Assembly (NCBI GenBank): GCA_903813345.2
Contig: CAIIXF020000008.1
Location: 691,341 to 755,340 of the forward strand
DNA length: 64,000 bases
Source of the DNA: Owenia fusiformis
Taxonomy: Eukaryota > Annelida > Polychaeta > Sabellida > Oweniidae
Reading direction: 5' to 3'
The notes under the pieces were generated by a model that was not told the DNA's origin, ran no database searches, and saw only the letters and a program-made list of their open reading frames with translations. A program made the translations under genes and the position numbers. Positions 34,420 through 47,371 of the stretch are shown here, in pieces; position 1 is the stretch's first letter; every line of letters starts with the position of its first letter.

Positions 34420-36899
34420 GAAATTGTGTGATCTAATTTTTCATGACAAGCACAAGACACGCTTATCTTAGCCAAGGGTTGTTCTAGGATGTTGCAACAT
34501 CTCAAGAACATCAAGGTATCCTAGATATCACCTCTTACATCCTGGTTTGACCCTTTTTCTTAAAATACCCCAGAAAGAAGGAGGATTTAGGTTAAAATAT
34601 GGACATAGCCATTGAACACACATCCTATTTTATACAAACATCCGAGAAAATGGATCCTTTCTTCCAATTTTTCTGGAGAAAGTACAAAAAATGTAGATGA
34701 CCCCCAATAATCCGTCTGCAAGAATTTGACTGCAATGGCTCATCTCTGACATGACAGACATACTTGTGTTGGAGTAAGTAGTAAACACACACTATTCTTA
34801 CTATAATACACTCAATCAACCTTCCTCATCCTAGACAAACAAATTCAATGAACAGACCCAAATAATAGTCTACCAGGTAAGTGTATAAAGAAGGAAGCAC
34901 TACCAGTGGGGAATGGGGCAATCTACTACCATAAAATGATGTTAAAATCATTCGAGAACTGATTTAAGCCCCCAGATATGATCATGAAAATTGTAATTTT
35001 GATCAGTTGATTGAAGGGGTGTTAGAGATACTAGCATCTGTTTGTATTTTTTCACCTTCCACTATCACCTGGTTAGTGGCATCTTCACTTAAATCACTGA
35101 GAAAAACCAAGCTAAATTACAGAGCCAGTAACCCTTGAGAGGATATGGGCTATCATCATTGATGATGTCATAGACCCTACCCTGGATACTACCTGGTTAC
35201 GTTGACCTTCCCAGCAACAAAAAACATCCCTGTGTTAGTAAAGTAAACAGTAAACATATTACACTGCAGCTGTCTTCCAGTAGAGTGCAATACTAACACT
35301 CCTCAGGCACATAAATAAAAAACATTGTCAACAATTACTAGATATCATAATGTTACCGTGAACTCTTAATGACACCAAAGATGACTTTCAGGTCACCATG
35401 GTGATGCAAGATGACATAATGGTTACTTCTAGACATTTGCCCATAGGGTCTGATAGTAAATGACATCTTAGATTATTCTTTCTATAATATTTTATGATGT
35501 AACCATGGCAATATCAGATACAAATGAATTTCAGTTATTATCTTTCAAGAGAGTTTCAAACTTTGGAAGGAAAGTCATTATTGACAATGAGTTTTAGCTC
35601 ATCAAGATAGTATTTAGTAGTTGTTGCATAGGTTTTAGTAGTTTGTGTATGTCTCGCTAGAGGGATGAATGAAATCACACCGGTTTATAAAGACACAATA
35701 TTCTCATATTTTAACACAAAGCATTTGAAGCCCATCCAGCATCTTTGACAATAAAAATTCAGTCTTTCTTTTAAGTTGTTTTCTCGATTTGGCATTCTGC
35801 CAAAAGGGATGTTTTTAATCATGGCGCAACAACAAAGCCGGCAACAGATGCTTATCTACCAAGAGGTTTCCATTTTAATTGACGTTTTTACCCAAAACGC
35901 ATTTTCGTCATACCCTGGATAAGTGGCCTGATAATGTCCTGGTTGAAATCCGGAAAGTATGAAAAAGTCGTAAGGTCATGTTTGGAGTGTAGAATAAAGA
36001 ATAAAATAGAGAAATTGGCAAAATGAAAAAGATCAAAGTCTATACTCTAAATGGTCTGCAAATGCCTATAAAATGGTACGCTTCATCCAAAATTTCCAGA
36101 GAAAACATGAGATATACGCATGATCAGAGAGATATTTTATGTATGAGAAGACAAACCCAAGGTCACATGTTTCTGACAAATAACTGGTACCCGGCATCCA
36201 AACAATGGCTTCCTGCCAAAAAAGTTACATAAACTATAAGTTATCACTATTCCAAGATAGCGTGTCAGTAATAAATCAAAATATATTTCCTGAATGATTA
36301 CCTGCATATGGAAAAAGCATCCATGTTGCTCTAATTAAAGGACAAATCCTGGTGATATTTAATATTCTATTTATATTTTGAATTATTTTCAATAGAAACA
36401 TTATTATCTCTCAATATCATTTCATAGTTTTGTCTTGGCTTTTGGTCTTACTATAGTTAATAGGTTGTCAATTTTTTGTTTAATGTTTCCCTTTGTGGTA
36501 TCATAATTAACTTCAAGATTTGTTGTCAGCATTTCCAGCACTTCCTGCTTTCTTAGAAACTAGGATGAAACAGTTACGGTTAAAAAATAGGACTAAGAAT
36601 GAAAAAGGGTAAAAAAGCAAAAAATAAAGTATACATTCCTGTAGTAAACACTCTAAACCACAATGAAATGCTAGAAAACTTCATTCAGACCATGTGAGAA
36701 AAGGCGCAAAATAGGGAGGAATAGAAAAAATGTAGAGACCAGCTACAATTCATCATACATATAGCATGCTTCCAGAAACATAACATAAAATTATAATCTC
36801 ATTAAACAAGGAAGTCAAGATCAACTTTCACATTGTTTTCCACCCACGACATCGCAACAAACTGCTAAGATTACAGTTGAAATCCGGTTTCACATCGTC
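34420..36899. other. unannotated AT-rich DNA
   Basis: No gene, array or inverted repeat was recognised. The 69-codon plus-strand frame at 36023-36232 has no supporting splice or domain feature. Confidence 0.4.
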
Positions 36900-37010
36900 C
36901 AAATGTCAGTCAGCTCATATGTTTCATAATATTTCTCATTTTGGTACTTTATATAATTTGGAACATTGTTTGTATTTACTGTTTCATTCTGTGATAATTC
37001 CCCTGATATA
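36900..37010 (+). repeat. dispersed repeat R1, partial copy 8
   Basis: Keeps the CCAAATGTCAGTCAGCTCAT start, a TATATAATTTGGAACATTG middle and TTTACTGTTTCATTC, then decays. Confidence 0.5.
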
Positions 37011-37572
37011 AAGAAGTAATTGCTGAAAATGTGGATCTGCTTCAATTTATGTTGTATACTTTTATATTTATTAATACCAGTTGATCATATTTCATACAGG
37101 ATATGAGTTTTATTCAGAGGAAGGATATGCTCACCCAGTAAGCAGCTGACTGATATACTAACATTTCATGAATTTAGAATTAGGATTTTCAATAAAAATT
37201 AAATAAAATATTTTCATTATAAGCTTTAAATATCTCATTATAAGGTTATGCATCCAGTAGATAAATTCATGGGATATGATGGAATATGACAGTAGATATG
37301 CTTCATTTTGTACTCTAAACTTCCTATATAAACTTTCTCTATGCCCTATTGATAACCTCTGAAACATAATTTGTTACTTTCTCCAAACCAAAATAGTACT
37401 ACTTACAACAAACATAGTACTCGTTCCTTAGATATAACCTTTTAGAAAGTAGAGTCTCAATAGCAAAATGCCTAAGCTTCCGCAATTCACAATAAAATAA
37501 GTTATGTAGAGCTTCTAGTAATAGTACCATTGCCAATGCTTAAAATGTAACGCTTAGGTGTTTTGACCAAAG

Positions 37573-37722
37573 AATTTCTCTTAAAATTATAAAAGAACCA
37601 TGAGTTCTTTAGAGTTTCTACACAATATAGAGTGTTGACTTCGTTCATAATTACTTTATTCCTCACTGATTTCTCTCTCTTCCTTTGTATTTTGCATTTC
37701 AAAACATGATCACCTTGACAAC
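37573..37722 (+). repeat. dispersed repeat R1, copy 9
   Basis: Keeps TTTCTCTTAAAATTATAAA, TTCTACACAATATAGAGTGT, TTACTTTATTCCTCACTGAT and TTTCAAAACATGATCACC. Confidence 0.75.
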
Positions 37723-40700
37723 ATCCAAGGGTGTTTCACCTTTTCATACCCCCAGCAAAGCAAACATAATTTCTATTCTAAGAGCCTCTGATTTTCTCAC
37801 CCGACACTATCTTCTTAAATATAGAAACTATGCCACTTACTCTTATAGTACTCCATCTCCGTCTCCGTAGAAACTCATCTTTCGTGGTAACCTTGGTAAC
37901 TAGCAAAGAGATAGTAAAACAGTTTGTTTTTCAAGAGATGAGTAGTTTCAGGTATAACCAGAGAGGAGCAGCACTGTATGGAGGAAACAATATTCCAAAA
38001 AATAAACTACTAATGTGGTCATGTTTTAAAATGAAAATAAAGTTACAAAAACGTAATGGTAACAATCAATAAAAAATAGGAGGTAGTCAACACTTAAGAT
38101 TATATAGAAACGCCAAGAAAAGGTATACCTCTTCTCAATAATGGATAACTTTTCTGAAAAATAAACCTAACCAGATTACAATTTCAACCATGGGTGCATG
38201 ATGAACTATGAACTTCCTCTACACTTTGGCTATATCATCTTGAACTCACGTGGACTGCTTTACTAACTGATTCTAAATAAATTAAGGGGCTTTGAGTCCT
38301 TCACATTTCTGTTTATTTTGTTCAAAGTATAACATAAAGAAGACATCATGAATAATAGTTCTTGCATTCTACAACACAGAAGACAGAGAAGCACAAATGA
38401 TTGAACAAAGCCTCACACCATCCTTCAAGACCGGTCCTTCACTGCTTTCACATTAGATCATAATGTAATGCAATGAATTACACTTGGTCCAAGAATTCCT
38501 CACACACAAAATACAGGTCTCTTTAAGGGTCCCGGGAAATATTCCCCACTTTGGCTTAAACTTTGTATGGGGCCTTTAAAACAATGTTATTTGGAGATAA
38601 CATATCTTTTTAGATTAAAATTGTAAATACTGTATACATTTTTTATTCATCATGAATAAGTGAAAGTGTGAACTGTGTGACAAAGTTGAAGAACCTAACA
38701 TTGACTTCAGGCAGAAAGGTTGACTTTAAGGTCAAGTGACAATGACTTTTAGAATGTTTTCATTTTATACCTTTCCTTCGGCACAATTGAAATGTTAATT
38801 TCAACAAATCATGCCTAAACCTTTACTTATCTTATATGGACATCACTTGTTAATATCATACATTAAATGAAGATAACACAATAAAACAGCCAATTATCAT
38901 GATTAACAAAGTTCAACTAAGGCATAGCTCAGGTTAGGTCAAAGATATATTTTTGCATGAAAAATTTGGTATATAAAAATCAACTTACACAAACACTGCA
39001 CTGGGGTAAACAATAAAGATGGCACTGAAACTGGAAGAAATCCCAGGAATCTGAAAATAAAAATGATAAAATAAATGACTAAAGGTTGTGTTGTACAGAG
39101 CTGATTTTTTTATTTGATATGACTTATAGGGGTTTATATGATTGTTTAAGCCTTTTGTGCTTTCTGGCAATAGTTCTAATGAGGGAATTCTTCATTGAGA
39201 AGATGAAACACTTAAAGGTGGTCTCTTCCCTCTAACGTGATAGTATCACTAAGAACTATGAACCAATTACCAGATTACCACAAGCAATTGTCAGACCTTT
39301 TCACAAATAAAAATATCACTCAATTCTAAATCACATTATTTTCCTTGCATATACCTCTCAAAGAACAAGAAAAAAATACAGAATAAATTAAATTTTGTAT
39401 TACACTCATCAGTAATGAAGGATTCCATTCTTTTTAACAATGGTTTGTATTTTCAAATATGATGGTTGTGGCATTTGGCAAAAGGGCAAATGGATTCTTT
39501 AGCATAAAACACTTTCACTCATCAACCTCTGTTCCCAGTGCATTCAAGGTATAAACAAATGCAACAGGTTCAATGGTCAAAGTGGTTATTAAAAGGTAAC
39601 ATGATATTCCACCTTTTAGATCTCACCCGTATACCACCATGCTGCAGATAAATACGTTGAAAGAACTGCGCTTGAAATCACAGAATATTCACCTCTGAAA
39701 CATTTTGTCAAATAAATAAAGAGAACTGGATGGAAACACCAGGATATTTGGCTGTGTGTTTAATTAACCATGTCTATGTTGCCCTATGAGTATTTTTTTT
39801 AGAAACTGGCAGACCAAAAGAGCAAACATCAAAGGCTGATAAGAATGCACAAGAGGCAAATTATGAAAAATAAAAATAAAGTAAATAAAACCCCTACGAT
39901 CAACTAAAAAACTAACAACTGCATCAGGAGCCTCCAATGTATATTTATCTATGTTCCCATAAATGAGTAAACATTCAAATGTATTTGCCAAATTGCCAGT
40001 GGTATGAAAAAATAATGAATATAAGAAATATATATAAATTTATATTTCTTGATTAAAAGCAGCATCAGAAGTCGAAAACAGTGAATAATGAAAGATCTTA
40101 TTTATGATGACTCCTGAGAAGAAGAATCCCTAAGGTTATCTTTAAAAATGAAAAATGGAGAGTTATATCATGTCCGTTATACAAGCATCTTTTATCAAAA
40201 CATTATAAATAACAATTTTCAAATCTTACCTGAGAGAAGGTTAGGTGAATAAAAGTCATTATTTAAGTCAATAGAAAATATTCTAAGAGCAAAAACAAGA
40301 TAAGGTCATTAATATAACTATCTGCGAATTAGATAAACTAGCAAAAATTACTAATTTTAGACTTGAGGTCAAGAAGTAGAAAATGTAGCTGCTAAAAGAA
40401 TTTTTTAAGAAGATTCAATATCATTCTCAGCATACAGTGCGGTAACATTTTTAATCTGAACACCTCTCAAATATGAAAATGTCTCAATGGGAGTGCTTTT
40501 AGGTCCAATTTTTTAATCAGCTAAAGACTTCCAACCTTAGATGAGTGCAATGTCTTTCAGGTCATTTGGTCACCAAGCTCAGTAAATGTAGGATTTTTGC
40601 CAAATTTCTTTAATATATTAGACATTAACTGGGTAAAGTGAGAGATTCATGATCAGATTAACTTCCTAAAATTCTGAAAATTTTGTTTTCTAGGACTCTA

Positions 40701-41231
40701 TCATCCTTCTTCAAAGGACTTCATTTATGCTTTAAATTCTCTGGTTATGGAAAGAAGTGAATTACCTTAGGACCAAGGATCGGATTCTATATCATTCTAC
40801 TTGCTTACCAGTTCAGAACTTGGAAATCCATGATGAACTACACAAATTGAGTTGAGATGTCACTTGTATGTTGTAATGTATTATATAAAGGTAACTAAAA
40901 GCAGTGGGGGGGGGGGGCATCATCATAGGCCATGACTGACACCATACAATATTACCCTTGAGAATAACAAGTTTTCTTACTGCACTGTATTATTCTCATT
41001 GCACAACAGACCCTGTAATTGAATTATGCATTTTTTATATTGAATACTATTTTCTATATTGTAGCATAGCATTATAAAATCTTTAAATGTTATTTTGCAT
41101 ATAAACTGTTTCATGATATCTTATCAAATAAAGTGATATTGCAATTCTAGGTCCTGTAAGACCAGATGGATTCAGATTCAGAAGACCTGCTAAGAGAGAT
41201 TTCTGCCCAGATATAAAACGTCATCCACATC
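37723..41231. other. unannotated AT-rich DNA
   Basis: No gene is supported over about 3.5 kb. A G-run lies at 40906-40917. The frames of 60-80 codons lack domain signatures. Confidence 0.4.
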
Positions 41232-41303
41232 ATGCACAATTCAACTTATATCTCTCATTTCTTCTATGAACCACCTCACTCTCTGACATTTCTGTACAAC
41301 TTA
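41232..41303 (+). repeat. R1 copy 10, left half, split by insertion
   Basis: Contains TCTCTCATTTCTTCTATGAA and ATTTCTGTACAACTTA, then stops at the ACTTA target site. The R1 sequence resumes at 43405. Confidence 0.8.
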
Positions 41304-43404
41304 CATAGCCGTAGCCAGCGGGGGTTCGGTGGGTTCGAACGAACCCCCGGTCAGGATTTCCCAAAATATAATTTTGCGGAAAAATGCATATATCCAGAAT
41401 CATTAAATTACTGTGCTATTTGAAAACTACATATATGAGCAGTAAATGAATTGATATTTGTTATGGTGAACACGAGAGCATTATTTTCTTAAAAACATGT
41501 CATAGTGAAGTTACACTTCCCTCAGAACGTTTGGCATGCTTCATCTCGGACAAAATAACCAATCTTGGGCAATGGCTAAATCAGTCCTTTATAGGAATTT
41601 TGTTTTAAGCCAGTTCTGGTCCAATACGAAATCATTGAAAGTTATTGAAAACAATGCAGACGTCCCATACTCCGAATGATTATTACAACATTGGCGATAT
41701 AGATATCTGGAATAGTCGTAATATTGATGAAACACATGTTCTTTCAAATGTGTACATCTCTGTTTTGTTTTATTTCGATTAAAATTTAAAATATTTCTTG
41801 GGGCGTCCCTGGGGCTGGCAAGTCCCCGAAACCAATTAGTAATTAGAAACGTTGTGAAATGAATTATTTAAAAGCGTATATCATTTATAAACACAAGCAT
41901 TTGTTCAAATTCATTCATTCTTTCATTTGTTCAGTATTTATTTACCCATCACTTTCCAAATTTTTTTCAGATACACTCCACTTATCTAAGAGATTGTATA
42001 GAATTCAAATTGTTATCGTTCTAGTTTACTTGCTCTCCATTATCATGTTAATGTCATGATATGTTTAGCGAATAAATAATATAATAAAAAAAAAACATTG
42101 AAAAATTATATGGTATTAATCTTCAAATAATGAAGGCCTAATTTGTTATCAAGCCGTCTGAACTTAACAAAATAACAGTCCTTGTATTTATATATAATTT
42201 TATCCACTTAAACGTTTTTATTATCAATTGCGGTTGATCTGCTCTGGGGGACTTACCACTGAGCTCCGATGACGTCCAAAGAAATATTTTTAACTTTTTA
42301 AAACAAAGCATAACCGAGACCCACTTATTTGAATAATAGATATTTTCATCAGTAATACGACTATCCCAGATAGTTTATAAGCCTTCGTGTAAACGTTGTG
42401 AAAAGTTATCAAAAAAGAACAATCTTTCGGAGTATAAGGTGTTTGCGTCAATTTCAATAACCAAGTGCATTTGATCCGAACTGGCTTCCAACAAATTTCC
42501 TGAAAAATAATGATAAGTCATTGCATGAGGTGATTTATTTTGTCCTAGATGAAGTAGCTTAAGTTAAAGAATAAATTGTGCGAAATAGTTGATATTCTTT
42601 GGAAACAAATCATACTCCAGGGTCTTCCAGAAATCAGTCGAAATAATGGTGGATTCGGGGCAAATCAGATTTCAGGATATGTATTCAGTAAAAGATTCAC
42701 CGAAGTATATTTTGATGCAGAAAATTAATTATAAGTTGTCTGACTTTTTTTCACGTTGCCTGTTTATTTTACTTTGTGAACATTAAAGTTGCAAAGCTAC
42801 AAGGTCATTTTTGAAAATCATTTTTACGTCCAGACTTTTCTCATGTCATTCCTTGTCATGTCTATTTTCTAAAAATCACAACAGTGCATACTTTATTCCA
42901 GGAAAACTAAAGATTTTTACAAAAAATGTATTATTTTTCTATAAGAATGGTTACCATTCTTATTATTTGGGAGAATTTAAACATTTTTCACTCATTTTTG
43001 CACTTTGAATCATTCATAACTTCACCAATTTATAACATGTTGTGAATCTTTGGGGAGATATTGTATTAGATATTGTAAGGAATAGTTTGGTTGGTCAATT
43101 ATACATGTTGCTTGTAATTTTATCACCCCCTATAGATCAGATTCTGCCTTTAATGAAGGTATTGAAATGAATTCTATTTCCCCTCCCAAAAATAGTTTCT
43201 TTACAAATTATGCAAATAAGAATTCAAACTTAAAGATGGTTTAATACATAATCCAATGGGGTAGTTAGGATTGCCAAACTTTTGGAGGGAGTGTAATTGT
43301 ACAAATTGCATTATTTGAGAAACCCTAATGAAAGGGGGGGGGGGGGGATTTGTGAATAACATAAAAATAGAACCCCCGGTCACCAAATCCTGGCTACGCC
43401 ACTG
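41304..43404. mobile_element. 2.1-kb DNA transposon inserted in R1
   Basis: The left end CATAGCCGTAGCC and the right end GGCTACGCCACTG are imperfect inverted repeats. They are followed inward by GGTTC-rich and GAACCCCCGG blocks, and the left end holds a GGTTCGAACGAACC palindrome. ACTTA at 41299-41303 and 43405-43409 is a 5-bp target duplication. Its boundaries are independently fixed because it cuts an R1 copy in two. Inside are only frames of about 60-66 codons and a G-run (43334-43347), so it looks non-autonomous. GTGGCGTAGCCAGG-type ends occur in several metazoan DNA transposon groups. I cannot assign the superfamily. Confidence 0.85.
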
Positions 43405-43506
43405 ACTTAGAATATTGACAACATATCTGTTTATAAAATTTCATGTTCTTTCCACTGTTTTCCACTCTATTTCCATTTCTAAAACAAGACCACCATGAGA
43501 TTTTTC
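43405..43506 (+). repeat. R1 copy 10, right half
   Basis: Begins with the ACTTA duplication, then GAATATTGACAACATATCTG, CCACTCTATTTCCATTTCTA, and AAAACAAGACCACCATGAGA. It is the exact continuation of the 41232-41303 half. Confidence 0.8.
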
Positions 43507-44810
43507 TTGAGGGAGCATTGCATAAGTGTACAGGGACATTGGCAGTTGGTCAGTCTCCCTGGCCTCATTAACACAGGAAACACACTGGAAAATCCTGGAT
43601 AGATTTTCACCCACCCATACTCCCACAAATTACTTTCTGTATCAAGTTATACACATGTGGGATACCTGTGTCCAGATTGGTAATTATGACATCAGACATG
43701 GGCCTATGGTCTAAATTAATCTATCAGAAAATGTACATATACACCATTTCTATCCCCCATAGGAGTTGTCCTATAAGCAAACAAGTGTAAGACTTTATTA
43801 AAAAGTTGAGTTCAAATTTTCAATATAAGGCCCATTTTCTCAAATCTATTGCTGGTCCCCCATCATTAAGTACTTAGAGTTTTACCTTATTCCACACATT
43901 TTCAAAACATTTCCAACCAATCAAAACAGTCCCCAAGTCTTTATTTTACTTTACCTCATCAGATAATGAAGTGCATCTCTACAATAACATTCCATCTGTT
44001 GATGATATGCTGTAAGATGACACAACTCCAAACATGGACCTAGTTTCCCAGGACTATAACATAGACTTGGTTACACAATCAACCAAACTATAACAGATGC
44101 TAGAATGACAAAATAATACACCCGCAATCCAACTCTTCAGATTTTGATTACTGCCCCATGGGCCTCAAGAAGAATCTCAGAGACATATTCCAATAATAAA
44201 GCAATACTTGAATTATTGAAAATCAACTACATTTAAATATAAATTCCAAAGGACCACATACAGTTTTGACAAGATACCACTCTGATTGTGATTTCTTCCT
44301 AATCTGTTAGAGTATTTGTTGTTGGACTGACCAGCTTGTTATGGTCTCTATAGCTCTGACACTGTTATACAATGTTGCCTGTAATGTTTGGATACTGAAG
44401 TGACATGGGACATTTGGTCATGGAATCTCAGGGGATTTATGTCAAGAACTCATCTATTAATTCAGGTGATAGGAAACAGAGAATGTGGGATCTACAGGCT
44501 GTACATGTACTATCCTCTCAAGCTTCAGATGAATCTGAATGGGTGGGAGGATTTATTCAGAATGTGTCATGGGTTCCAACCTTTCTTATAGTTTGATTTG
44601 AGAGTCATCTAATATACTAGGCTCTGAGGGTCGGAATTCTTTCCAGATTTCATCCTCATACCTGTATGGAAAACATGATTTCCCTACATCTTAAAATTAT
44701 AAATATAAAATGAATATACCACTGTGTTCTCAATTTACCCTTTGCATTCGTTTGACTTCACTTCTTAACAGAGCTTCGTCTTCACTCTTTCAAACTAAAA
44801 TAAACCTGTG
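43507..44810. other. unannotated; weak open segment near 44405
   Basis: No gene is supported. The plus strand is open from 44405 to 44596 with a soluble-looking frame ending in a stop (QASDESEWVGG, FIQNVSWVPTFL). A second frame over the same span is also open, so coding is not established. Confidence 0.3.
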
Positions 44811-44811
44811 A

Positions 44812-45045
44812 ACTCACCGCGCCAATCAGTGTTCGTCGGCCAAATTTGACCGACGTTCTATATATGGTCATTCCTTCTGACGTCATCGTTGAGCCCGGAA
44901 TTGACCAATGACATGCGCATGTTTAATTAGAACGCATTTGGCGTATGTTTCTTCAAGCTCGCTGAATGGTGGAAGAAAGGTCAGCGCATAGGTCAGAAGT
45001 GATTTATTACCCGAACTGTCAACGGTACCCGTCGTGGGGGCGGGG
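44812..45045 (-). promoter_or_regulatory. promoter-like GC-rich island, minus strand
   Basis: A CpG-containing island in AT-rich DNA. Read on the minus strand, it has a GC box (GGGGGCGGGG complement, 45036-45045), an NRF1-like ATGCGCAT (44913-44920), a CCAAT box (44905-44909), a perfect CRE TGACGTCA (44878-44885) and TATATA (about 44859-44865). A start would then be expected near 44832-44836. Just downstream is GCG|GTGAGT, a strong splice donor with the boundary at 44818/44817. CCAAT about 75 bases and CRE about 50 bases upstream of the expected start is the classical arrangement. A second CCAAT lies at 44822-44826 on the plus strand. No first exon with a protein start was identified. A divergent plus-strand transcript is also possible. 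Confidence 0.5.
44834..44855. repeat. 22-bp near-perfect palindrome
   Basis: CGTCGG and CCGACG flank a CAAATTTG centre. Only one base pair of the 22 bp is mismatched. It lies at the expected transcription start of the promoter-like island, where it could be a dimeric factor site or a 5' leader hairpin. Confidence 0.85.
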
Positions 45046-45114
45046 CTACTAAACTGTAATATGGTCTCTACTAGGCAGAGCGTAGTTTTACTAGACTCTG
45101 CAGGCAGGGTATTC

Positions 45115-46300
45115 TCAATTGAACATTCTCCAAACAGAAAAAATGCAAAGATTACATAATATCAAAATTTGAGGGCATACATTTTTTGTATCACCCTGTA
45201 TATGTCTTTACATTAGTTATCTATACTTACCACAGGGCAGTGTCTTCACAGGATAAGGTGGGGGTACTTAGGAGAGAATGTCTTGCTGTATTGCAGACTT
45301 TACTCTAATATGTTGTAAACCTGGGTCAGTCCCATCATAGTGGTGGCCATCACTCTCTGCAAATAGAACATAGATAAAGCCTATAAATGATGGAACATCG
45401 GATCATATGATTTTATCAATGGTGAAATTTTTAAAGATCTGATTCACTGATTGGTCCATATCTTCTATATTTCTTTTTTGAGTAAACAAAATTGTATTAT
45501 TTAAAATTGCACAAAATTGTCATTTTCTATTTTGACCCCAAATCTGTCCATCCTCTAAAGGCACCCAAGAGATAAATTCAAGATTCATTGATTAAGACAT
45601 GACTTCCCAACAGTTTGAAGTATGTAACATATTACACAACAATGTCTGATTCACAAAGCTCATGAATGTCAAGTAAATTCAGATTGACATCTCACTGCAA
45701 TTGCCTTCAACTGCAATTCATTATACATGTCATGTTTGAAACCTAAATATTCTGCCATGTTTTCCATTAAGAAAACTCTGCTGGATTACACAATAGCAAT
45801 GTTATTCAACCCTCGTCACAATAAAACGTCATCCAGTCTGTTGTCAGTTTGCATCAGATACAGTTACAGATAATATTGGTTTTGGCAGGAGTCATGGCAA
45901 CCAAAAGAAATCAGAGATTTGGCTTGTGAATGGAGATGGGTAGACACTACATAAATACCATACAAATACAATTCAATACACATAAATATCTTAGAAATAC
46001 TGATAATGAAGCGGAAAAATCCAGAAATAAATGACTTGCCAAATTATTAAAGTCACAACAAAATATTTGTTTAGATGATGCAAACATTGCCAGTATTAAT
46101 GATAAAGTTTATATCATAATGTCATAGATACCAAGAACCAGGATGTAAATCGTGGACTTTATTGTAGAAATATTCAGACTGTCAACAAACCCAGAAATAT
46201 AGAATACAAATGTATATATGGTGACACAAAAATTGTTACCTTCTCATTTTAGAGTAGACGTGATTTCTCTAAATCTCAAAGTTGTTGATGCTAAATATGT
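45115..46300. other. unannotated AT-rich DNA
   Basis: A short plus-strand frame starts with ATG at 45054 just after the GC box and stays open for 32 codons into this stretch. Otherwise no gene or repeat is supported. Confidence 0.35.
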
Positions 46301-46630
46301 ACACCAATGTTTTCCACATTGACCACTTGTACACCAATGTTTTCCACATTGACCACTTGTACACCAATGTTTTCCACATTGACCACTTGTACACCAATGT
46401 TTTCCACATTGACCACTTGTACACCAATGTTTTCCACATTGACCACTTGTACACCAATGTTTTCCACATTGACCACTTGTACACCAATGTTTTCCACATT
46501 GACCACTTGTACACCAATGTTTTCCACATTGACCACTTGTACACCAATGTTTTCCACATTGACCACTTGTACACCAATGTTTTCCACATTGACCACTTGT
46601 ACACCAATGTTTCCCACATTGACCACTTAT
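46301..46630 (+). repeat. 30-bp minisatellite, 11 units
   Basis: Exactly 11 units of 30 bp, beginning ACACCAATGTTTTCCACATT and ending GACCACTTGT. The first ten are identical. The last has TTCCC for TTTCC and ends CTTAT. Each unit contains CAATGT..ACATTG, a 6-bp inverted repeat with a 5-base loop. Because 30 is a multiple of three and the unit lacks stops in several frames, four overlapping repetitive frames of 111-162 codons result. Near-identity points to recent expansion or active homogenisation. Confidence 0.97.
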
Positions 46631-47354
46631 TTACTGTATTAACTGTATTTATAAAAGAAAATTGAGAGGATTCTATTGTAATTGAGAAAGTCATTCCAAA
46701 ATTGAAGGGTATCATTTTTGTGTCACCCTCTACCATAGAACTTGATAATCTCTTCATACTGTAGATTGGATTAAATTGTTCTAAATTCTGTTGTGTTCTA
46801 AATTCTGTTTACAAAATCACAAAAAGTGAAATATCTTTTCTTGTATTGGACATATACCATTTTTCTTTACTGGACATAATTAAATTTGCATAACTATTCG
46901 ATACATAAGGGCTATATGAAAATTGAACCACTAAAACAGATGTAATTTAAGTTAAAGGGAACTTTCTACTATACCCGCCATGCTATATGACCCGAACAAG
47001 CCACCTGGTGGTGAAACTGGTAACTACCTACTCACATTTGAGTTACTGCCATTCAAGAGGTATTCTGCATGAGCTTTAAGGTCAGGATTGCATTTTTAAT
47101 TTTATATTATAATATTATTACATGTAAAGCCTAGTAATTATTGATATTTATGACAGTGACACTGAGTACAGTATATAATATCAAACATGCATGGTGTCTT
47201 CCTTTTAGAGGTTAAATGCGAACGAGACCCTTAAACATTTAAAGAACACAATTATCATCCAAATATTGATTTATACCTCAAATTCTCAAATAATTTGTGT
47301 GATTCATTATTTGTTTGTTTGATTCATTCTTTATGTGATTTTTCTTAAAATAAC

Positions 47355-47360
47355 TTTATT
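47355..47360 (-). terminator. AATAAA polyadenylation signal
   Basis: AATAAA on the minus strand, 11 bases beyond the stop codon of the 47372-47557 exon candidate. It is at a usable distance from a possible cleavage site near 47335-47345. On its own the hexamer is common in AT-rich DNA. Its place immediately after the stop is what makes it notable. Confidence 0.5.
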
Positions 47361-47371
47361 TACATCACATA

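Noticed and set aside
41320-41345. tRNA T-loop (GGTTCGAAC)
   Set aside because: It is part of a palindrome at the transposon end. No acceptor stem or anticodon arm can be drawn around it.
46269-46757. A 162-codon minus-strand frame with a repeated ten-residue unit, plus three other long frames
   Set aside because: They arise because the 30-bp minisatellite unit is a multiple of three and lacks stops in several frames. Four overlapping frames on both strands cannot all be genes, and no flanking exon signals exist.
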